NCBI GenBank assembly: GCA_001599295.1
Contig: BCGN01000004.1
Coordinates: 128,138 to 192,137, forward strand
Direction of reading: 5' to 3'
Length of the DNA stretch: 64,000 nt
From: Sporopachydermia quercuum
Taxonomy: Eukaryota; Ascomycota; Sporopachydermiomycetes; Sporopachydermiales; Sporopachydermiaceae
Shown here: positions 1 through 11,206 of the stretch, piece after piece
Layout: each line of letters starts with the position of its first letter
How positions within the stretch are numbered: the first letter of the stretch is position 1
Program-made: the position numbers and the translations under genes
Notes under the pieces: model-generated
Told to the model about the DNA's origin: nothing
Database searches by the model: none
The model's input: only the letters and a program-made list of their open reading frames with translations

Positions 1-412
1 CCTTTCTTGTTTGTTAGTCCTAAATTAAACTCGACACTGGTCTACCCTTCCCAAACTCTATTTCTAACGCTCAACCTAAACCCTATGTTTTAGCTCTAAA
101 AAAACTTAACACATTTCTTCCCTGTTTTAATCAATAAAAGCGTCCACTTCTCCTCCAATTTAGCTTTAGTTACCTCTTTCTACCTCTTTATTACAACTAT
201 CAACGCATTCCAAATTTTTAAACCTGTTTTCAAGTCGGATTTGTAGATTTTGTAGGTGTATTGGACTCCCGTGATCTTCACACACTCAACAACGGACATC
301 ATAACAACTGTTGCAACTCTATTGGTCACCTCCCAATAATAACACTACATAAACATCATACACATACACAGATACATATACAAGTAGTATCAAAAACTTC
401 TGCAACTATATA
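1..412. other. Upstream region of RIM101-like gene
   Basis: No coding sequence is visible. The stretch is pyrimidine-rich with many CT/AC tracts, as expected for a yeast promoter and 5' leader. A CTAAC followed by a downstream TTTTAG near 66-97 could be a leader intron end, but I see no convincing donor in the window. No PacC-type GCCAAG site was found. Confidence 0.5.
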
Positions 413-2503
413 ATGGACAACCACCATCTTTTACTAAACAACAGTAACGCTGGGCCTATTCAAGCAATGAATATTCACCAAATGGCTTCAAATGCAAGAA
501 CCAACTCATACGACTCTGTGGAATCGAGCTCGGTGTCTCCTGCTTCTATTGCCTCACCAGAATCATCGGTCTCATCGGCATCTTCGAACTCGGATACGGA
601 AGTGAACACACAACCTTTGCTCAAGTTCACCAACGATGATGTTGAATCTTTGCTTCAAGCTGCAGGCGCTGTCGGCGTCGTGGAGCATTCCAACGGACAG
701 GAGACCCTCATGGGATCTACTCAACACAATCAGCTGCCACTAGTTCAACAGGGGCACCACAACGTTGCAAACAGACAAATCCTGAACCCGGGAGCAACTG
801 GAGTTTCTTCTACCGGAACCACAGCCACCGGAGCCACAACAACACAAGCCTCAGCCACCTCAGGACCCGCTACGACTTCCTCCTCTTCATCTTCCCTACC
901 TTGCAAATGGGGTGAATGCACCTTGGTTTTCGATACCGCAGAAGAACTATATACCCACTTGTGCGACCACCATGTCGGCAGAAAATGTACCGGCAATTTA
1001 TCTCTAAATTGCGGCTGGGAACACTGTAAAACCTCCACTGTTAAACGAGACCATATCACGTCCCACATCAGAGTCCATGTTCCATTGAAGCCCTATGAAT
1101 GCGATTTTTGCAAAAAGAAGTTTAAAAGACCTCAGGACTTGAAAAAGCACATTAAAACTCATGCCGATGAAAGTGTTTTACTTGGGCCTGATGGTTCAGC
1201 TTCCCGTATAAGGCCAACCCGCCATTCGGGTCACAACGGGTATGGAAATATCTACAATGAAACGGATTATGGTTTATATTACAATAGAGGTTATCCTGTT
1301 GGGATTCCTGCGTATAATGCAGGAGGTGCAGCTGAACTTCATGTGCCTGCGACAGGAGCTGGAAACAGACAGTACATTGTACCTGTTCCCAATATGCCTA
1401 CTGGATACAGCGGTATTTATGCTGGCAATATTCAAGGACAGCCACTTTCTTATGTTTCTATGCCGGTTGAAGTCAATAGAAAGAGAAAGCAAGATTCCGT
1501 GCTTCAATTTTATAATGATGTTAAGAAATCAAAAGTGCTTCCACAATATACACCGGAGATGGCTAATAGGCTTGCGTCTCTAGAGTATAATTTAGCGTCC
1601 GGTGTTGGAGCCGCAAATGGAGCTAATGTCGGAGCTGAAAACGAGAATTCAATGCTGGCTTCCACCGGTTATGTTAATAGCAGTGTTAATCCTATTAGCC
1701 ACCACGCTAGTATTGCAGCCCCTGGCGGTATGTATAACGTGAAACATGGCCATAACCACGTTCAAGAGCTGTATGAAGCTGACAGGTTCTTCACTCAACT
1801 GTCTGCCAGCTTGGATCAACAGCAGCAGCAACAACAGCAACAGCAACAGCAAACAAACACTGGATACTATATTCCAGCAAATCAAACCCATATTGCTTCT
1901 GGTGCTCCTATTTCTGCTTCAGCTAGTGGCCCACTCCCTGGAACTACCGCTACCGGTGTTCTACCAGAAGTCCGATCCTCTTCCATCTCTTCAGCTTCAG
2001 ACACCTACGTATCACCTGGTCCCCATATCCCACAATCTCAAATCCAAGGACAACCCCAAAGCCAATACACCTACAACGGAGGCTACGTTTCTACTGCTTA
2101 TCCTGTTATCAACGATCAAATCACTAGTAGCATTCCTGCCACTGCTAACACTACATACTATCAACCACAGCACACCAGATTGGATTTCGACTCTCAGAAG
2201 CGGTACTACGTTGGGGTTCAACAGCGGGCAGCCAAACAAGATTCAGACGAAGTGAAGAATAATGACAGCGATAATGAAGTCAGCGATTTGACTGAGTTGC
2301 TACAAGGTGTCTCTTTGAATGCTGAAAAGGCTGTTAATGTTGAGCATTTGAGAGCAATCATCAATCAAGCCAGAAAAGTGATTTCTGAAATGCTGGAATC
2401 TGAGAAAGAAGAAGATGACGAGGATGTTGATAGTTTGAAATTGAAGGAAAGTGCTGGTATTAAAGATAGTCATAGTTTGTACCCCAGTTTATTGACTGTT
2501 TAA
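413..2503 (+). CDS. RIM101: pH-response transcription factor Rim101/PacC
   Basis: This is a 696-residue zinc-finger factor that controls alkaline-pH responses. Three C2H2 fingers lie at about residues 164-250 (CKWGEC..., CGWEHC..., [17 protein letters not shown]), the PacC/Rim101 arrangement in which the first two fingers pack together and fingers two and three contact DNA. The N-terminus is Ser/Thr-rich. A glutamine run of about a dozen residues (CAG/CAA tract near 1818-1850) sits in the middle. The C-terminal half carries YPVI (about residue 562) and YPSL (about residue 690, close to the C-terminus), which match the YPX(L/I) motif bound by the Bro1-domain protein Rim20/PalA before proteolytic activation. 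An acidic stretch ([11 protein letters not shown]) precedes the end. Family assignment is firm; the processing motifs are inferred from PacC biology. Confidence 0.93.
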   Translation: MDNHHLLLNNSNAGPIQAMNIHQMASNARTNSYDSVESSSVSPASIASPESSVSSASSNSDTEVNTQPLLKFTNDDVESLLQAAGAVGVVEHSNGQETLMGSTQHNQLPLVQQGHHNVANRQILNPGATGVSSTGTTATGATTTQASATSGPATTSSSSSSLPCKWGECTLVFDTAEELYTHLCDHHVGRKCTGNLSLNCGWEHCKTSTVKRDHITSHIRVHVPLKPYECDFCKKKFKRPQDLKKHIKTHADESVLLGPDGSASRIRPTRHSGHNGYGNIYNETDYGLYYNRGYPVGIPAYNAGGAAELHVPATGAGNRQYIVPVPNMPTGYSGIYAGNIQGQPLSYVSMPVEVNRKRKQDSVLQFYNDVKKSKVLPQYTPEMANRLASLEYNLASGVGAANGANVGAENENSMLASTGYVNSSVNPISHHASIAAPGGMYNVKHGHNHVQELYEADRFFTQLSASLDQQQQQQQQQQQQTNTGYYIPANQTHIASGAPISASASGPLPGTTATGVLPEVRSSSISSASDTYVSPGPHIPQSQIQGQPQSQYTYNGGYVSTAYPVINDQITSSIPATANTTYYQPQHTRLDFDSQKRYYVGVQQRAAKQDSDEVKNNDSDNEVSDLTELLQGVSLNAEKAVNVEHLRAIINQARKVISEMLESEKEEDDEDVDSLKLKESAGIKDSHSLYPSLLTV
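1815..1853 (+). repeat. CAG/CAA microsatellite coding for polyglutamine
   Basis: Mixed CAG and CAA codons make an uninterrupted glutamine run inside the Rim101 reading frame. Such tracts are prone to length change between strains. Confidence 0.85.
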
Positions 2504-3532
2504 TGGGGTTTAATGCAATCATGTGCGTTGTTTTGCAAATTGTGCATGATACTGCAGGGAACTGCAAACAGCTTCTGTAATAATGTATAGTACCTCGAGA
2601 TTTAAAGAATTTGTATTGGAAAATGGATCAAACTTGCGGAAAGAAGTCAGATTCTGGTGATTAGGAAATGGAATGGAAATGGCACGGAAATGGGATTGGA
2701 AGTGGATTAACTGAATGTTAAGATCAGCAAGTTGACTGCAAACGGGCCTGGCTTGTTGCATGGGAATGGATTTAGTATTTTATCATTATTATTATTATTA
2801 CTATTATTATTTATTGTTGTTATGATTATTATCGTTATTATTACGGTTTCTAGTATATTTATGCTGTTGTATTTATTATTAATCTTATGATGTTTACTGT
2901 CATTTATTGTTGGAAGAAAGGATTAGGTGGTAGGAGAATTGTATCTTTAGTTGATTTAACTTGTTTGGTTATTTAACATGAGTTTATTGATATAACCATT
3001 TTAGGACGTAAGGATCTTTAAAGCCAAAGTAGTTGTAAATTGGAAGTTTAGAAGTTCTGGCGAAGGAAGACTTCTGGAGACCTTGTGACGGGCCAATTGT
3101 ACAGTTTAAAGAGAGAAGGTCCTGTTTCATGAAATCAACTGAAGGTTCACTAGTTTTGACTGACATTCACATTTAAATCAAGTATAGCACAACACAACGT
3201 GGCATATTATATACGATTTATGAGGTTGATCATTGGAGTTGATCATTGGAGTTGTCAGAGTATAATTCTCAATTCTAGTAATCAGGAGTAATAATCGTCA
3301 TTCATTATTACGTTTCCCATNCAATCCAACTGTTGTTGATAGTTCTATTAGTTTATTATACACATTTCCTATCTTACTGTCCATCTGCTTCTCTATCTAC
3401 ACTCTAAATTGTATCATAGCTGAAGCCTATATAGCCTGCAGTAGCCTATTATAGCGCGTAACCTAGCCCTTTATAGCCTGCCATTCCTAGCTCACAATGG
3501 CAATAGTAGCAATGTGCCTTGTTGAAAATTTC
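2504..3532. other. Intergenic region between two convergent genes
   Basis: About 1 kb with no supported gene. It holds a TTA/ATT-rich simple-sequence tract near 2780-2880, a repeated tatagcctg-like motif near 3425-3485 and a single N at 3321. Short ORFs here show no recognisable protein features. Confidence 0.6.
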
Positions 3533-4757
3533 CTATAAACTTCTTATAGCAGAAGACATTGTCTCGTAGATTCCTAAGAAAATAGCCCCACCAGCACTAA
3601 TCCACATAGTACGAGGCCCAACACCTTTCCATAATGCACCAATGCCTTCCTCGCGAACTAGACTTCTCCCCATCTTGAGAAACGACACTTTGTCACCATG
3701 AAGCATGATACGTGTCTTAATCACATCTAATGGAGTAGTCAGAGCTGCGGCCACACCTCCAGCTACTGAACCACAGGCTGCGCCTTGTATAGGAGTGGCT
3801 CTTTCTTGATTAAAGTATGCAGCAGTTCGTTTCTTCAGATATTCATATAGAGGATACTGCAGAACCGTGAACGGAACGTCTCTGGCAATAGTGCTTAGCC
3901 AACCACGATAGAGACCTTTAACACGTCCTTCTCCAGATTGATTGTTCCAGACGGATTTGAATGTATCCCAAGAAGAGTTATAACGGGCAACTTGAGTTCT
4001 CTGTTTAATAACTTCAGCGGGGACTCGCACTAAGCAAGCAGCGATTTCTCCCATTGAGGCGGAAGCCATGTGAGTTATTGAATCACGAGCTTGTTGTGGC
4101 AGGGATAAATGAGAAAACACTGGCGCTAAGTACACCTTTGAATACTCGTATGTGATGAAGAAAAAAGAGGCTAAAAAGTTAGTGGATGATGCAAAGATTA
4201 AGAGCAAGAGCAAGAGCAAGAGCAAGAGCAGGTTATTGAATGTTATGTAATTCGTAGGTATCGTAACTTAAGCTGAGATACACCAAAAAGTAATAGAAAA
4301 TGAACTTACCACTAGGAGCAGAAGCAACCGTTATACTTCCCAAACCTTTGTAGATGCCACGCCATCCTCCATTTTTGAAAAAGCCCCCTTTGGCTTGAAT
4401 TCTTGTTTTTATTGTATCAATAGGGAAGAATGCAATGTCAACACTGACTCCTGCTGATGCACCACTCTTCGCAAAAAATAGATAACGTTAGTAAAACATG
4501 CAGGAGATCAATAGATGAAAATATAATGAGCTTGAAGGCAGTTACAATAGGATTATAAGCCATAAAACACATCAACTGTTCGTTTGGGAAACATAATGAG
4601 TTGGAAGGTATCATTGTAGCATTATACTTTTAAAGCAGCATGTCGAAATTGGGTAATTGGGAGAGATGTCAATGGCAATAGACTCAAAAAAAAAAAAACA
4701 TACCAGCAACGAAACCAAAAAGAGATTTGGAGTCTTTTGAGTAGTTTCCCCACTCAT
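3533..4757 (-). CDS. PET8: Mitochondrial S-adenosylmethionine carrier (Pet8 / SLC25A26)
   Basis: A mitochondrial carrier of 282 residues that imports S-adenosylmethionine for methylation and cofactor synthesis in the matrix. It has three exons on the minus strand: 4757-4704, 4466-4310 and 4170-3533. Intron 1 runs from GTATGT to TACTAAC plus AAG; intron 2 runs from GTAAGT to CACTAAC plus TTTTTAG. Splicing restores all three carrier signatures: FFPIDTIKTRIQ, VPAEVIKQRTQ and TPLDVIKTRIM. The start reads MSGETTQKTPNLFLVSLL followed by SGASAG, closely matching yeast Pet8 (LSLLSGAAAG), whose usual length is 284 residues. The segment AKGGFFKNGGWRGIYKGLG is a further Pet8 hallmark. Starting from the longest unspliced ORF would wrongly include intron 2 as a leucine-rich N-terminus. 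Confidence 0.92.
4202..4230 (-). repeat. Hexanucleotide repeat inside PET8 intron 2
   Basis: Five near-perfect copies of agcaag (plus strand) lie between the donor and branch point of PET8 intron 2. On the gene strand this is a pyrimidine-rich CTTGCT repeat, and the frame stays open through it, giving a false leucine run if unspliced. Confidence 0.8.
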
Positions 4758-5616
4758 ATTGCTATATAATGCTAATTCTATGAAGCTGATTTTTAAAGGA
4801 CCACCAGTTGTCTCCTGACTGTGACAGGCTAGGAGGTGTAAATGGGTAATAAACTTGCTAATCAGCTACTAACGACTGAAGCCTATTAACTACAATCCTA
4901 ATGAATTTTATGCTGAATAGTGGCATTATCAAGTAATATAAGCCCAATTGAATGTAATTCATTAAATTCACCGTAGATACCAATTGCCAAACGAATTGTT
5001 TTCTGTAGATCATTTGATATCGAACTCCTTAATTGAATCGACATTCTACATGTCCCTTTTCACATGCTTTGAAACCTCTGGGAATTTTTCATTTTTGTCT
5101 TGCGTCTCGCGACACAGAAAGACGATACGGATGCTATAATAGAAGATTAAGTAATCCCGTACTCAAATAAACTGAATAATTTGGCCGGGTAATTTCAACT
5201 ATTTTGCGGTGGGAACTTTTAAAATTGACTTTCACTACACAAACAAAATAGCTGAAATCGAAATTATCTCCTACATGCAGTGCAAGGGTGGGCTTGATAA
5301 ATCGGTAATAAGCAAGTAATCACTACCAAATGGACTTGACATCTTGCATACAAGCCAGAAATAATACTTTTCCTTTTGAATTGAAAGTGTACTTTAAGGC
5401 GCAGTTTAGGAAGATCGTTGAGCTATATTTACAGTTGAATTAAACATCTAGGAAATAAATCCTAGCAAACCAGTGGCGGCAATTCAGTATCTTAACTCCG
5501 GTTATTCACAACCTCTAGTAGAACACTTTTCTCTAGAATTATAACGAATAACACAACTAAAGCTCTCTCAAGGAGTACGTATTTTTGAATAACGCTACTT
5601 CCTTTCGTACGATACC
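4758..5616. other. Divergent promoter region between PET8 and NFS1
   Basis: About 860 bp between two divergently transcribed mitochondrial-protein genes. It is AT-rich with no supported ORF. I could not identify specific factor sites. Confidence 0.5.
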
Positions 5617-6996
5617 ATGCAAGGCTTCTCAAGGACGGTAAGAGCTTCTTTACGGCTCTCATCATGCTCTGGGGTTAGAGCTAGAAGAACCCTTGCCACA
5701 GCATTCGAAGGAATGCCAAAACCTCCTCTAGGATCTTCGGTTGATCTAAGCAACGTGACTATGCCGGAAAATGAAGTGTTGGGATTGGGCAATAGACCTA
5801 TTTATCTAGACATGCAAGCCACCACACCTACAGATCCAAGGGTTTTGGATATGATGCTTAGATTCTATACTGGGTTGTATGGAAATCCTCATTCTAAGAC
5901 CCACGCTTATGGCTGGGAAACAGAAGAAGCAGTGGAAGAAGCACGAGGATACGTCGCTAATGTGATTGGTGCTGACCCGAAAGAAATAATCTTCACTTCT
6001 GGTGCTACGGAATCGAATAATATGGTCATTAAAGGTGTACCAAGGTTTTACCGTAAAACAAAGAACCATATCATCACCACTCAAACTGAACATAAATGTG
6101 TGTTGGATTCTTGCAGACATATGCAGGATCAAGGATTTGAAGTCACATATCTTGGTGTTGATGCTAAAGGTAGAATCAGTTTAGAAGAGCTAGAAGCCGC
6201 TATCAAGCCTACCACTGCCTTGGTGTCTATTATGGCCGTTAATAATGAAATCGGTGTTATTCAGCCAATTGAAGAAATTGGAAGAATCTGCAGATCCAAA
6301 AAAGTTTTTTTCCATACAGATGCTGCTCAAGCATTTGGCAAAATCCCAATCGATGTCAATAAATGTAACATTGATTTGATGAGTATCTCTGGTCATAAGA
6401 TCTATGGGCCAAAAGGTGTGGGTGCCTGTTATGTGAGAAGAAGACCAAGAGTCAGATTAGAACCTCTAATCAATGGTGGCGGACAAGAACGTGGTCTGAG
6501 ATCTGGTACTTTAGCTGCACCTTTAGTCGCAGGATTTGGTGAAGCTGCTAGACTATGCGTTCAGGAAGCTGCTTATGATAAACAACATATTGAAAGGTTA
6601 TCCAAGAAACTGCTTGATGGCCTGTTATCAATGGAACACACTATCAGAAATGGTGATCCTGCCAACTCATATGCTGGCTGTGTCAATGTTTCTTTTGCAT
6701 ATGTTGAAGGTGAATCGCTGTTAATGGCTTTGAAAGANATTGCTTTATCTTCAGGTTCAGCTTGCACTTCTGCCTCTTTAGAACCTTCGTATGTGTTGAG
6801 AGCTTTAGGATCTGATGATGCATTGGCCCACTCTTCGATAAGATTTGGTATTGGAAGATTCACTACGGAAGAAGAAATCGACTATGTTCTTGAGGCAATC
6901 ACCAAGAGAGTGAACTTCTTGAGAGAAATGAGTCCTTTATGGGAAATGGTGCAAGAAGGAATAGATCTTGATTCCATCGAATGGAGTGGTCATTAA
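5617..6996 (+). CDS. NFS1: Mitochondrial cysteine desulfurase Nfs1
   Basis: This 459-residue PLP enzyme takes sulfur from cysteine to build Fe-S clusters on the Isu scaffold and also supplies sulfur for tRNA thiolation. An arginine- and serine-rich N-terminus ([16 protein letters not shown]) fits a mitochondrial presequence. The PLP lysine is in [10 protein letters not shown] (about residue 261). The persulfide cysteine is in [15 protein letters not shown] (about residue 383). The end [20 protein letters not shown] is the Nfs1 C-terminus that contacts Isu1. One ambiguous base (6738) leaves one residue undefined just before the active-site loop. CTG encodes the invariant Leu of GLRSGT, which fixes the genetic code. 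Its 3' end faces LEU2, as in S. cerevisiae. Confidence 0.97.
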   Translation: MQGFSRTVRASLRLSSCSGVRARRTLATAFEGMPKPPLGSSVDLSNVTMPENEVLGLGNRPIYLDMQATTPTDPRVLDMMLRFYTGLYGNPHSKTHAYGWETEEAVEEARGYVANVIGADPKEIIFTSGATESNNMVIKGVPRFYRKTKNHIITTQTEHKCVLDSCRHMQDQGFEVTYLGVDAKGRISLEELEAAIKPTTALVSIMAVNNEIGVIQPIEEIGRICRSKKVFFHTDAAQAFGKIPIDVNKCNIDLMSISGHKIYGPKGVGACYVRRRPRVRLEPLINGGGQERGLRSGTLAAPLVAGFGEAARLCVQEAAYDKQHIERLSKKLLDGLLSMEHTIRNGDPANSYAGCVNVSFAYVEGESLLMALKXIALSSGSACTSASLEPSYVLRALGSDDALAHSSIRFGIGRFTTEEEIDYVLEAITKRVNFLREMSPLWEMVQEGIDLDSIEWSGH

Positions 6997-7267
6997 AGCA
7001 AATAACAACAATAACAATATCAGTGATTACTAGTTTATTTGATATGATTGATGTATTCAATTGGGTTTTTTGTTAAATCACCCTCTGTGAAAATTATTTC
7101 GATCACTTTTACTATTGCTGTTACTATTAGTATTTATTTGTTTTCTTATGTAATCATGCAATCAGTTTAATATATCATGTTTATATATCATTCTTCCTTT
7201 TATTATTATTTCCTAAGCCTTGTATACAATGGAACTAAATCGCTATATACGTCACCGATATGAGCAT

Positions 7268-8362
7268 CTAAGCAGATAAAAGNTTCTTGAACTCCTTGGC
7301 AATAGCATCGCCAACCTCAGNAGTGGAGGAAGAACCACCCAAATCTCCAGTTCTAACACCAGAATCCAAAACGGTGCCAACGGCAGTTTCCAGTAATTCA
7401 GCCTCCTTCTTCAAGTTCAACGACAATCTCAACATCATAGCTGATGATAAGATAGTAGCCACAGGGTTCACTTTGTTCTTTTCCAAGTCAGGTGCTGATC
7501 CATGGCATGGCTCGTATAATCCAAAGGCAGTGTTAGTATCAGGTAATGATGATAATGAAGCAGATGGCAACAAGCCTAAAGAACCAGGAATAACAGAAGC
7601 TTCGTCAGAAATGATATCACCAAACATGTTGTTGGTCAGAATAATACCGTTTAGTTGCGTAGGGTTTTTAACGAGAATCATAGCGGCAGAATCAATCAAT
7701 TGGTGCTGTAAAGTTAATTGAGGGAACTCCTTTTCAATGGTCTCAGTAACAACTTTTCTCCAAAGTCTCGATGATGCCAAGACATTTGCCTTATCTAAAG
7801 ACCACACAGGTAATGGAGGCTCTGATTGTAAAGCAAGAAAAGCACCCATACGAGTGATGCGTTTGATTTCTTCAACAGAGTACTTTTCGGTGTCCCAAGC
7901 AACACCATCGCCGTCTTCCTCTTTTCTTTCCCCAAAGTAAATACCCCCAACAAGTTCTCTAACTACAATGAAATCAGTGCCTTTCACAATGTTAGACTTC
8001 AATGGAGACAAGTCTAACAAGGCATCAGAAGCAAAATTACAGGGTCTCAAGTTGGCATACAGGTTTAGTTCCTTACGGATCTTCAGCAGTCCTTGTTCGG
8101 GTCTAACAGCACCTGTGCCCCATTTTGGTCCCCCGACAGCACCTAATAAAACAGCATCGGCTTTCTTAGCTGCTTCGATAGCATCATCGGTAATAGGTTC
8201 CCCAGTAGCATCGATACTAGCACCGCCAATCAAGTGGTTTTGAAATGAGAACTTGACATCAGGATTGACTTCGCTGATAACAGAAAGCACTTTCACAGCT
8301 TCATTGACAACTTCAGTACCAACGTGATCTCCTGGTAGTAGGACAATCTTTTTTTCGCTCAT
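7268..8362 (-). CDS. LEU2: 3-isopropylmalate dehydrogenase
   Basis: The enzyme performs the oxidative decarboxylation of 3-isopropylmalate in leucine biosynthesis, using NAD+. At 364 residues it is the same length as yeast Leu2. Visible hallmarks are [10 protein letters not shown] at the N-terminus, [31 protein letters not shown] and the metal/NAD-site segment [19 protein letters not shown] followed by EPCHGSAPD. Two ambiguous bases (7283 and 7321) fall in the last 30 codons. Only 271 bp separate its 3' end from that of NFS1. No clear Leu3 site (CCGGNNCCGG) was seen upstream. Confidence 0.97.
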   Translation of the reverse strand: MSEKKIVLLPGDHVGTEVVNEAVKVLSVISEVNPDVKFSFQNHLIGGASIDATGEPITDDAIEAAKKADAVLLGAVGGPKWGTGAVRPEQGLLKIRKELNLYANLRPCNFASDALLDLSPLKSNIVKGTDFIVVRELVGGIYFGERKEEDGDGVAWDTEKYSVEEIKRITRMGAFLALQSEPPLPVWSLDKANVLASSRLWRKVVTETIEKEFPQLTLQHQLIDSAAMILVKNPTQLNGIILTNNMFGDIISDEASVIPGSLGLLPSASLSSLPDTNTAFGLYEPCHGSAPDLEKNKVNPVATILSSAMMLRLSLNLKKEAELLETAVGTVLDSGVRTGDLGGSSSTXEVGDAIAKEFKXLLSA

Positions 8363-9445
8363 CTTGTTACTGTATGCTAGGGTAGTTTGTGATAGTAAAG
8401 TTGTGCTCGGAATAATGCGCTATGTCTCAATCTAAATCCTGTACCTTGATAATATTTTAATAGTTAAACTTATTGTAAGAAAAGCTCGACAAAAACTCGA
8501 TTGTTTACTAGTATTTTAAATGTCTATTTATTTGAATGTCTCACAAAACATGATACTTTTTTTGATGTATATCTGGAGAAGAGGTGAAGAGCGTATTGTC
8601 ACATTGACAAGTCCTGGAAATTTCAGCGTTTTGCAATGATTTGTAAGAGTGGTGTTTACATGTGAAAGTCGGAAAACAGCAAACGGGCCGTAAATTACCT
8701 GTTTAGGACTTTAGAGAATATCGGGTATGCACCATTATGCATGATACTAGAAAAGTGAACTTTAAATTGCAAATCACTTAATGATTACATAACCCTTTAG
8801 TTTGGTATCCTGCCCCACACTGCAAAAAACCGGAAAAGATTGTCAAATTCTACTTATCTGTGCTAAATATAATTATGCTGTGCCCCCAGATCAAAGGGTT
8901 CGTTCAGACTTTCAATACTCTGGGTCTTTATTTACCAGAAAGTTCGCTTCTTGCCTTTACCATATCATATTTACGTTATCTCGTTGTTGATCAACCTGAA
9001 GATAGTGGGTGTTTGACTCTGTTTCACTCGTGCTTTATTTCGTTTCGCGTCTGTTATCACTCTTCGACGTATTTGTGTTCACTTCACAAGAAATTCTTTC
9101 GCAGCACCCAACACTTACTCATTATATCAATTCATTCCAGCACTCTTCGCAGCTTTCTCCCCCTTTTTTCTTTTTTGTTGATTAAAAAAAAATAGCAGAA
9201 CAGGTAACACTGTGACCATTTACCGAGAGAATTGCGATCATTTAAAGGTTTACGATAAACGATCAAGTGGATGGTCATATTAGGTGCATTGGGACATCAG
9301 TTTGGTTTGCAGTGATCAACAGCTCATTCCACAAAGCATTCAACTGCAAACCAGTACCACAATTAATAACATATCTGCTATCAAATTCACCGGGAAAACG
9401 TCTACACTCTCTTTTCCACTCTCATAATCATTTTATCCTCTTTCG
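8363..9445. promoter_or_regulatory. Divergent promoter region LEU2 / Sel1-repeat gene
   Basis: About 1.1 kb of upstream sequence shared by LEU2 and the gene to the right. A TGACTC (9014-9019) matches the Gcn4 core, but it is about 650 bp from LEU2, so its relevance is uncertain. A T- and C-rich stretch at 9150-9195 precedes the right-hand gene. The short ORFs here lack any protein signature. Confidence 0.35.
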
Positions 9446-11206
9446 ATGACAGATGTTAATGGAACAGTAGCCTATACCAGGCCTTCAGCGCCCTATCACC
9501 AGCAAGGGTTTACCACGTCGTCATCTCCTTCCTCGTCCCTATCAGCACCTGGTTCCCCTTCGGGGTCTGCTTCAGCTTCGAGTTCTTTATCGCCCAGCAT
9601 AACTAGAAACAATGATGAGAAGAAACTTTCACCGTTAGGCATATTGGAAAGGAAAACAAGATCCATGGCAAAACTACTTGTATCATCAAGAGACAGCTCT
9701 ATTGAGGACAGCACCCGAAACACGAAACACATATCTCCGGTAAAAGGTGCTCACAGCCGCAATAATTTTCATCCTAACAGCTTTACTGATGCCAGCTCAC
9801 CAAATAGGAGACCAACGTCAGCTACATCTACATCTTCATACTCTTACCCTTTCCTATCCCATGATACAGATTTGGACTCCATCGATTTAGAAAGAAGAAT
9901 AAGCATGTCCAGTGATACGAGTTCAATCAATGGACCGTTGCTAGAGAGAATGGGTATAGATGGTAAAGAGCTGCAACGAATTCAGGCTTCCAAGATCCTA
10001 AAAGAAGGCATAACAAGAGAAAGAGGCAACCCCAGTGTGAGTCCTGTTACGCCAGGAAAGGCGTCGGAATTTACTGTGATAAAAGGCCAACGGCTACCTC
10101 AGTCACATCATATATACACCAAGCCTATAGACTCAGTAGTGGTAGTGGGATTGCGTAGTCGGCATGGGAAGCCAACATTAGTGCCAACGGATGGTGGGCA
10201 TATCAATGAGTCTATTCCTAATAGCAACCAAGATAGAAGTACATACACTGCTGCTGCCAGTAAAGGAATTGGCCCTGGCAACAATTATAACAACTCTCAA
10301 CATAGCGCTTATTCTTATCCTCAAGGAACTCTAAACACATTTGATACTCCACAGCTTATTTATCAAGATACAGACGTTAAATCAAAACTGACAGAAGCCT
10401 TAGATAATTATGGTATAATAGCAGATACTACAGTTTATGGGGAAGCAAGCGAAGCTCTACTACAGCGAGCGCCAACGTTAGAGTCATATCGACCTAGAAT
10501 GTCCATTTCTTCAGCTTCAACAGGCGCTAGTATATCAACAAACAGACAAGCCAAGCAGAGCTCTTTTTCTACCTCAACACCAATAGTTGAATCAGAAGAC
10601 GAACTGACCCAATTCCATCATAATGAAATGACCCCCTCAGAAAGAGTTGCTCATGCTATTGAACTACACAGCCAGGGAAACTTACGAGAATCTACATACC
10701 AACTGTCTTTGGCAGCGAAAGAGGGTGATAGAACTGCAATGCTTTTGTATGGGGTTGCATTGCGCCATGGTTGGGGTGTAAGAGTTGACGAAGCAGCAGC
10801 ATTCCATTGGTTCAAAACAGCAGCTAATTTGGGTGATCTATCGGGGGTTGGAGATCAAGAACTAGATCCTTTCAGATTAGAAGAAGAGTCCCTCTCAAAA
10901 GGTATAAAGCACATTAAAGGACAAAATAAGGAAAGCGCTTTGGCAATCGCGTTGTATGAAATAGGCATGTCTTACTACAATTCATGGGGCATTGAAAAAG
11001 ATGAAAATATGGGCATCCGTTGTATTGAGCTTGCGGCAGCTTTAGGCGATGTTGAAGCAATGACTCAAGCTGGAAATATTTGGAGTACCAAAGGAAGTAA
11101 AAGGAAGAAGGATTTAAGACGATCTGGTGTTTGGTTCCGTCTGGCTGAAATCCATGGGGTTAAGATTATGGGTAATTCATGGATATACAAGTCAAAATAT
11201 AAATGA
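9446..11206 (+). CDS. Sel1-repeat protein of the Dsf2/Nif1 type
   Basis: A 586-residue protein with a long Ser/Thr/Pro-rich, probably disordered N-terminal two thirds and a C-terminal Sel1-like helical repeat region (about residues 395-586). Recognisable repeat pieces are EGDRTAMLLYGVALRHGWGV with AAAFHWFKTAA, and IALYEIGMSYYNSWGIEKD with ALGDVEAMTQAG. The C-terminus MGNSWIYKSKYK resembles the conserved end I associate with S. cerevisiae Dsf2 and S. pombe Nif1 (a Wee1-pathway mitosis inhibitor). The Sel1 repeats are seen directly; orthology to Dsf2/Nif1 is from memory of that tail. Many SP/TP sites suggest phosphorylation. The start is the first ATG after a stop-rich leader. Confidence 0.75.
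   Translation: MTDVNGTVAYTRPSAPYHQQGFTTSSSPSSSLSAPGSPSGSASASSSLSPSITRNNDEKKLSPLGILERKTRSMAKLLVSSRDSSIEDSTRNTKHISPVKGAHSRNNFHPNSFTDASSPNRRPTSATSTSSYSYPFLSHDTDLDSIDLERRISMSSDTSSINGPLLERMGIDGKELQRIQASKILKEGITRERGNPSVSPVTPGKASEFTVIKGQRLPQSHHIYTKPIDSVVVVGLRSRHGKPTLVPTDGGHINESIPNSNQDRSTYTAAASKGIGPGNNYNNSQHSAYSYPQGTLNTFDTPQLIYQDTDVKSKLTEALDNYGIIADTTVYGEASEALLQRAPTLESYRPRMSISSASTGASISTNRQAKQSSFSTSTPIVESEDELTQFHHNEMTPSERVAHAIELHSQGNLRESTYQLSLAAKEGDRTAMLLYGVALRHGWGVRVDEAAAFHWFKTAANLGDLSGVGDQELDPFRLEEESLSKGIKHIKGQNKESALAIALYEIGMSYYNSWGIEKDENMGIRCIELAAALGDVEAMTQAGNIWSTKGSKRKKDLRRSGVWFRLAEIHGVKIMGNSWIYKSKYK

Noticed and set aside
745-1068. 107-codon ORF on the minus strand opposite RIM101
   Set aside because: It is the antisense of the zinc-finger coding region and shows no protein signature.
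5617-6996. CUG-Ser clade yeast
   Set aside because: CTG encodes the invariant leucine of GLRSGT in NFS1, so the standard reading is supported.
8860-9195. 111-codon ORF in the LEU2 promoter region
   Set aside because: Hydrophobic, low-complexity translation of T/C-rich promoter DNA ending in a Lys run.
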